Origin: Lunularia cruciata
Taxonomy: Eukaryota > Streptophyta > Marchantiopsida > Lunulariales > Lunulariaceae
Direction of reading: 5' to 3'
Length of the DNA: 64,000 nt
NCBI GenBank assembly: GCA_948567375.1
Contig: OX419762.1
Coordinates: 33,671,465 to 33,735,464, forward strand
Below are positions 60,161-64,000 of the stretch, piece by piece. Position numbers and translations under genes: made by a program. Below the pieces are notes generated by a model that was given only the letters and a program-made list of their open reading frames with translations, had not been told where the DNA came from and did not search any database. Within the stretch, counting starts at the first letter, position 1, and every line of letters begins with the position of its first letter.

Positions 60161-60448
60161 GATTGTCAGTCCCACTATAAAGCTGCCTTGGATTTCAAGA
60201 GAGGACTGGAGATAGAACGACTGAATCAGTCGATTTCAGATTGGAGTCACTTCATTAACTTAGAACAAGATGGCTTGAACTCAACGGGTTACTCGTCCTC
60301 GTTCTGGTCGGGGCAATTGTACACGTACCATCTGTTTCTGATCGAGAGGGCACTTGAGCTCCGAAAGTCTGGTGCAGAAACTCTCAAGTCCGGCTTCGAT
60401 GGTTTTAGCAGCTATAACGACTCAAGAACTCCCCGATTAACAGTATAA
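60161..60448 (+). CDS. Unrecognised ORF, possible exon
   Basis: Open for 95 codons without an ATG at its beginning (no in-frame ATG opens it; a TTG at 60188 is the nearest alternative), ending TPRLTV and a stop at 60446. Composition is balanced and unlike the surrounding AT-rich spacer (IERLNQSISDWSHFINLEQD, SFWSGQLYTYHLFLIERALE). It could be an exon or a decayed gene fragment. No domain recognised. A second open frame starts at 60453 in a different phase. Confidence 0.35.
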   Translation, partial: DCQSHYKAALDFKRGLEIERLNQSISDWSHFINLEQDGLNSTGYSSSFWSGQLYTYHLFLIERALELRKSGAETLKSGFDGFSSYNDSRTPRLTV

Positions 60449-60452
60449 ATGA

Positions 60453-60707
60453 CAACGGTATAGGGAAAGTGTCCCCCATACACACTGGCATAAAAAGGCA
60501 AATGGAACAACTATCTCCGAAACACTCACTGTCAAGGTATCAAGATTAGGTTGTGCCTCACTGGTTATTGTGCCGAACATCCATAATGCTATCGGTTTGG
60601 ATGCTGATGACCTTGTCTCTGTTGAGCATTGGATTCCTTCTACATGTAAAAGAGCATACGCTTTTGGTGGCTGCACGGTACGTGACTTAGATGCGGTTTG
60701 CATTTAG
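60453..60707 (+). CDS. Unrecognised ORF, possible exon or frameshifted continuation
   Basis: Open for 84 codons (HTHWHKKANGTTISETLTVK, LGCASLVIVPNIHNAIGLDA, DDLVSVEHWIPSTCKRAYAF) ending at TAG 60705. Follows the previous ORF by 4 bases in another frame, so the two may be one gene split by a 1-base indel or by an intron. Composition is protein-like. No family recognised. The copia promoter region begins just downstream. Confidence 0.35.
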   Translation, partial: QRYRESVPHTHWHKKANGTTISETLTVKVSRLGCASLVIVPNIHNAIGLDADDLVSVEHWIPSTCKRAYAFGGCTVRDLDAVCI

Positions 60708-60745
60708 GGTTGGGCTTAGGGTTAACATAGCTGGCCGTGTTCTAT

Positions 60746-60753
60746 TATAAATA
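60746..60753 (+). promoter_or_regulatory. TATA box, probable copia 5' LTR
   Basis: TATAAATA within GTTCTATTATAAATAGAAC, about 290 bases before the LTR end at 61039. The LTR start could not be located. Confidence 0.45.
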
Positions 60754-61039
60754 GAACTTCTTTGTTTCAATTGGAGGTTGATTCCAACTATACAAACACT
60801 AGGTGTGTTATATGGAGGAGAGACGGGGGAGAGTTTCAACTAAGAAAGAAAAAAGTTCTTTCTTCTATTAGTTCTTGGGTAATACTCTTTTGTAACAATC
60901 CTATTGAGTTTAGTGGAACTCACAGAAAAGTATCTCTTTGCAAGGGCATAGCCCACGTTGGGTGAACCTCGATACCAAATCTTGTGTCTATTTCATGTTT
61001 ACTTTTTATCTTTGATTGAGTTAGCATTTGTTCATAACA
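60746..61039 (+). repeat. Ty1/copia 5' LTR, 3' part
   Basis: Ends ...CATAACA at 61039, one or two bases before the primer site. It has the usual copia layout: TATA, short R/U5, then a site for initiator Met tRNA. The 5' boundary is unknown and the 3' LTR is not in the window. Confidence 0.5.
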
Positions 61040-61041
61040 AT

Positions 61042-61053
61042 TTGTATCAAAGC
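61042..61053 (+). promoter_or_regulatory. Degenerate primer binding site of the copia element
   Basis: TTGTATCAAAGC differs at two positions from TGGTATCAGAGC and follows the sequence ATAACA, the usual copia LTR end. Confidence 0.6.
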
Positions 61054-61074
61054 AATGTTGGGGTAAAGATATTT

Positions 61075-61877
61075 TTTGGAAGAAAAGTCAATGTTGCTAG
61101 ATTCAAAGGCAGGTAAGAATGGTGGAAGATAAAATTAGAGTTGAGAAAATTTCATGGACAAGATTTTGGATGGTGGAAACTTCAGATTGAAGGCTATCTA
61201 TACTAGAAGAATTTGTATGCTCTACTTGAAGATGTGAAGCCAAAAAGAGCAGAAGTTGATCCAATGGCAAATGCCAAATGGATGATTCTTGATTGAAAGG
61301 CACGTGGTGCAAGTCGTCTAGGCTTTGCTAAAAAAATGGGGTACCACATTGCAAAGGCTAAAATAACCAAAGAAGAGATAGATGTTTTGACAAATATGTA
61401 TGAGAAGCACACCACATCCAATCAGATATTTCTACTAAAGAATATGGTGAATATGAAATTCATTGACAAGGGATCTGTAGTAGAGCATGTTAATAGCTTT
61501 ATGCAGGTTACAATTTATCAGAATCAACAAGCGTAGATCTAAACAAGAAGATGCAAGTTTTATTACTTTTATTCAAGATAGTTATAATACAATAGTGTAA
61601 GGGATTTATAGCACCACAAAAGATGATTTTACACTTGACATTGTTGTAAGTAGCATCATGGACAAAGAGATGCAGAGAATAGCTTCTAGGAGAGACAATC
61701 ACTTAGCATCTAGATCTTCTATGGCATTGGGAATGGAAAATTGTGCAAGAAGTCAAAGTTGGTCCAAAATCAATGGTTGTGATAGATCAAAGTCTAAAGA
61801 GAAGACAAGAGGTAAGAAAGCTCTATTATCAAACCACCGTGGTTGGTATTGCCACCAAACCAAACAAAAAAGGCATG
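61075..61877 (+). pseudogene. Ty1/copia gag, truncated by chromovirus 3
   Basis: Plus-strand gag of copia type (UBN2-like): FKGR-type start near 61110, LKKW-type block at 61325, MDKEMQRIASRRDNH at 61658 on, and a degenerate zinc knuckle reading GWYCHQTKQKRHV at about 61842-61880. Numerous TAG/TGA stops. The element is cut at 61878 by the LTR of chromovirus 3; protease, integrase and RT are absent. Confidence 0.7.
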
Positions 61878-62398
61878 TGTAATAATATTGAATCAATAGA
61901 CAAGTTAGCAAGGGCTAATGAGTTAGTGAAATAAGCTAAATATAATTAGGAATTAAGAGCATTGATTATAAGAATATAGGAATTAAGAGCATTGATTATA
62001 AGAATTTAGGAATTAAGAGCATTGATTTTAAGAATATTTTAAAAGTATATAGTAAGCTTCTTGGTAGAATATTCTAGAAGCACCTAAGAAGTACCTTGGT
62101 GGGAAGTTTCTAGGTACCTTCTAAGGATTGGGTAACTTGTACACCATTTTCATGGTTAGTTTAGTTTATATGCCAAGTAGGTTGCTACTAGAAGGAATTT
62201 TCCTTACAAGCTTCTTGGTTAGCTTAGCTTAGCTTGCTCTTCAAGAAGGCAGCTTTGGGAAGGAAACTTCTCAAGACCCTTGTATTGCTTCACTATAAAT
62301 ACTGAAGTCCAAGCTCATGCTAGGCATTTGGATTTTCTCTTACTTGAGAGTTCCAATGCAATCTTCCATTCTACTTTTTCTCTCTTTGGTCTTTTACA
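61878..62398 (+). repeat. 5' LTR of chromovirus 3
   Basis: TGTAATAATATTG...CTTTTACA, 521 bp, same family as the LTR at 32429 and as the first part of the DNMT-element LTR. Longer partly because of a 30-bp triplication at 61948-62037. TATA box TATAAATA at 62294-62301. A heat-shock core GAATATTCTAGAA lies at 62067-62079. The 3' LTR is not in the window. Confidence 0.82.
61948..62037 (+). repeat. Three tandem 30-bp repeats in the LTR
   Basis: Three consecutive copies of AGGAATTAAGAGCATTGATT plus a ten-base tail, with one or two differences, at 61948-61977, 61978-62007 and 62008-62037. Not present in the LTR at 32429. Confidence 0.92.
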
Positions 62399-63072
62399 AT
62401 GGTATTAGAGAAAGAATGGGATGGATGGAATCTATGGACCACCAAATCTATTTCCTCCAAACTATGGGAATTTTGGTGTCTATATACTACGAAAGCATCA
62501 TTTCACATAGTTCATTGTTTCATGCTTTGGGCAAAATTCTTTGAATATCATTACCTTGTTTGATAAACCATTGATCCTTTGGATTGTAACTTATGGGGAG
62601 TAATGGACATGTTGCATCTATGTGTTAACTTAGATAATTACAAGTAGATTGTTTGGTAGAGTAATAGTCAAGGTGGTGATGCTTGAAGTTATCATTGCTA
62701 TGCAACAATAGATTCAACACCTTACTTGATTGATGGAAGAGAAAGATCATGATAGTCAATGAAGAGAGGAAGTAAAGAGAGTAGCATTTTGAGAAGGAGA
62801 AGATCAAGTTTGAGTTCCAAAGCCAAAATCATTTGAAGGCAAGAATATACCAAGTGAAATAGAGAATTTTGTGTTTAATTATGAATGTTATTTTGATACT
62901 ACAAATTACCTAGATGAATGGAGACAGATTGTCTTGGTTTAAAAAAAATTAAATGGAGTGGAAATTATAAGTAGAGTAAGGTCAACAAATGTTTTTTTCT
63001 CTGATCTTGACATGGCAAGAATTCAAGAGGGCAATAATTAGGCAATTTTAAGCAATGAATGTTGTATAAGCC
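62399..63072 (+). pseudogene. Chromovirus 3 primer site and start of gag
   Basis: TGGTATTAGAG (one change from the Met primer site) begins at 62400, followed by the same leader as chromovirus 1 (GGATGGATGGAATCTATGGACCACCAAATC). Gag can be followed in broken frames to about 63060, where the match to chromovirus 1 (AGCTATAAATGCCATACAAG) stops abruptly and family-X-like coding begins. Confidence 0.75.
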
Positions 63073-64000
63073 ATGAATACCCGATTCGGACCCAATTTGG
63101 AGAAGTATTGTGGGGGCAATGATGGCCATGTTCAAGTTAGAACGAACAACATATGTGAACATGCAGCAAGCCGTCTTCTTCCACCAAATGTTTGCAGGAG
63201 TTCCGGTGAATTGGGCAAAGTGCTTTCACCACCGAACGAGGCAAATGGTGATCAATTGGCAAACAGGTTCTCCGCTGCATTATTTTGCACCGTTTGTAGT
63301 GCACTTCTCCTTTGGGTTGAACCTGCTGATAGTAGCGGAGCGTCATTGCATGGTGTCTCATGTTCATCCTGACTTACGATGGGAAGTGGACAAAGAAGAG
63401 CAATAGTATATGCTACATCTGCGAGCCAACGATGAGTATTTCTTGAAGACCGGACAATGGAAGGTCAAAGAAGTCACCAGTCTGAAGACAAAGAAACGCG
63501 GTAAACCTGAAGAAGCAAAGTCGCCTCCCACTCAAAGGAAGACTTGAAGACTGGTTATGAAGAATACAAAGATGGTGAGAGAAGCATCATCGGGATCAGA
63601 GTATGAGGAAGAAACCGAGTCGCAAGAGGAGGAATCCAAAGAAGAGGAGCTCACCTTAAAAAGTTAGGAGTCCGGAAGTGATAGCAAGGAGGAACCTGAA
63701 GTTCAGCAATTGGTGGTGGTTAGTGAAGCTTGTCAGGCGATGGTGGATAGAGAACCTGGAACAACGAGTCACTGCGTAGCTATAGTGGTGAACAAGCCGA
63801 GACCAGAGGAGAAGGAGGAGTATCCAGCGGGGCCAAGTTCAATAGGTAAAGAAGAGGAAAGTACAGAAATAATGTCTCTGAAGATACAAAGATCGCAACT
63901 TCGGATGAAGGAGCCAATGAAGGAGTTGAAGACTCAAGACAAAGACGGTGACAAAGATGAAGAAAACTTTGGTGGGATATCTTATTTGACAAAAGTGGTC
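63073..64000 (+). pseudogene. Divergent family-X-like protein (type G), continues past window end
   Basis: Joined directly to the truncated chromovirus gag. From about 63100 it reads VGAMMAMFKLERTTYVNMQQ, AVFFHQMFAGVPVNWAKCFH, VHFSFGLNLLIVAERHCMVS and HPDLRWEVDKEEQ, closely parallel to the family-X N-domain. A charged linker follows (EYEEETESQEEESKEEEL, SGSDSKEEPE, acidic) to the window end. Only three TAG stops occur in over 280 codons (63404, 63545, 63667), in at least two cases at likely Gln codons. The start of the N-domain is missing at the junction. The coiled coil should lie beyond 64000. Confidence 0.6.

Noticed and set aside
1..64000. tRNA genes, rRNA, CRISPR arrays, telomere repeats
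   Set aside because: No cloverleaf with conserved T-loop, no conserved rRNA cores, no regularly spaced short repeats with unique spacers and no TTTAGGG arrays were noticed by eye; a tRNAscan or Infernal run would be needed for a firm negative.

Overview
The window looks like a transposon-dense piece of a large streptophyte genome, most likely a land plant. Evidence: three chromodomain-type Ty3/gypsy elements with initiator-Met primer binding sites, a MULE transposase fossil, a copia gag, decay by CAG/CAA-to-TAG/TAA changes as expected where plants methylate CHG sites, and one intact gene with 14 short exons and canonical GT-AG introns. The sequence alone does not settle the species. No tRNA, rRNA, CRISPR array or bacterial-type operon was seen.

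Layout. 1-3348: two nested copies of a ~3.8-kb element, called here 'family X'. 3349-4561 plus 10261-14811 (minus strand): one Ty3/gypsy element with a long LTR, gag with a CCHC knuckle, protease, and a C5-cytosine DNA methyltransferase (DNMT) domain; family-X copies B (4562-8337) and C (8348-10260) sit inside it. 14812-16287: unassigned. 16288-20091: family-X copy D. 20097-23600: AT-rich, essentially empty. 23633-29290: the host gene, a coiled-coil protein with an RWD-like C-terminus. 29291-31070: empty. 31071-38345: a tandem ~0.93-kb repeat whose second unit is split by a complete 5.4-kb chromovirus (32429-37857, target duplication GGTTA). 40550-41948: MULE transposase remnant. 41949-45319: family-X copy E. 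45850-50290: a second, badly decayed chromovirus. 50940-52412: inverted third copy of the 0.93-kb repeat. 54650-57120: divergent family-X-like coding region. 57130-60150: AT-rich, empty. 60161-60707: two unrecognised ORFs. 60740-61877: copia LTR end and gag. 61878-63072: 5' LTR and gag start of a third chromovirus. 63073-64000: another divergent family-X-like ORF running off the window.

Most interesting points. (1) A Ty3 retrotransposon carries a DNMT domain with recognisable motifs I, IV (PCQ), VI (ENV), VIII and IX, in the same reading frame as its protease; the frame runs straight through the site where copies C and B later landed. (2) Family X has TG...CA ends and 5-bp target duplications, as LTRs do, but no LTRs, RT or integrase. 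It encodes a single ~850-residue protein (helical N-domain, charged linker, long coiled coil). It may be a set of solo giant LTRs carrying a gene, or a new kind of non-autonomous element. (3) The LTRs of the chromoviruses and of the DNMT element share sequence and carry perfect heat-shock-element arrays. Except for the host gene and perhaps the small ORFs near 60 kb, all coding regions are pseudogenised.
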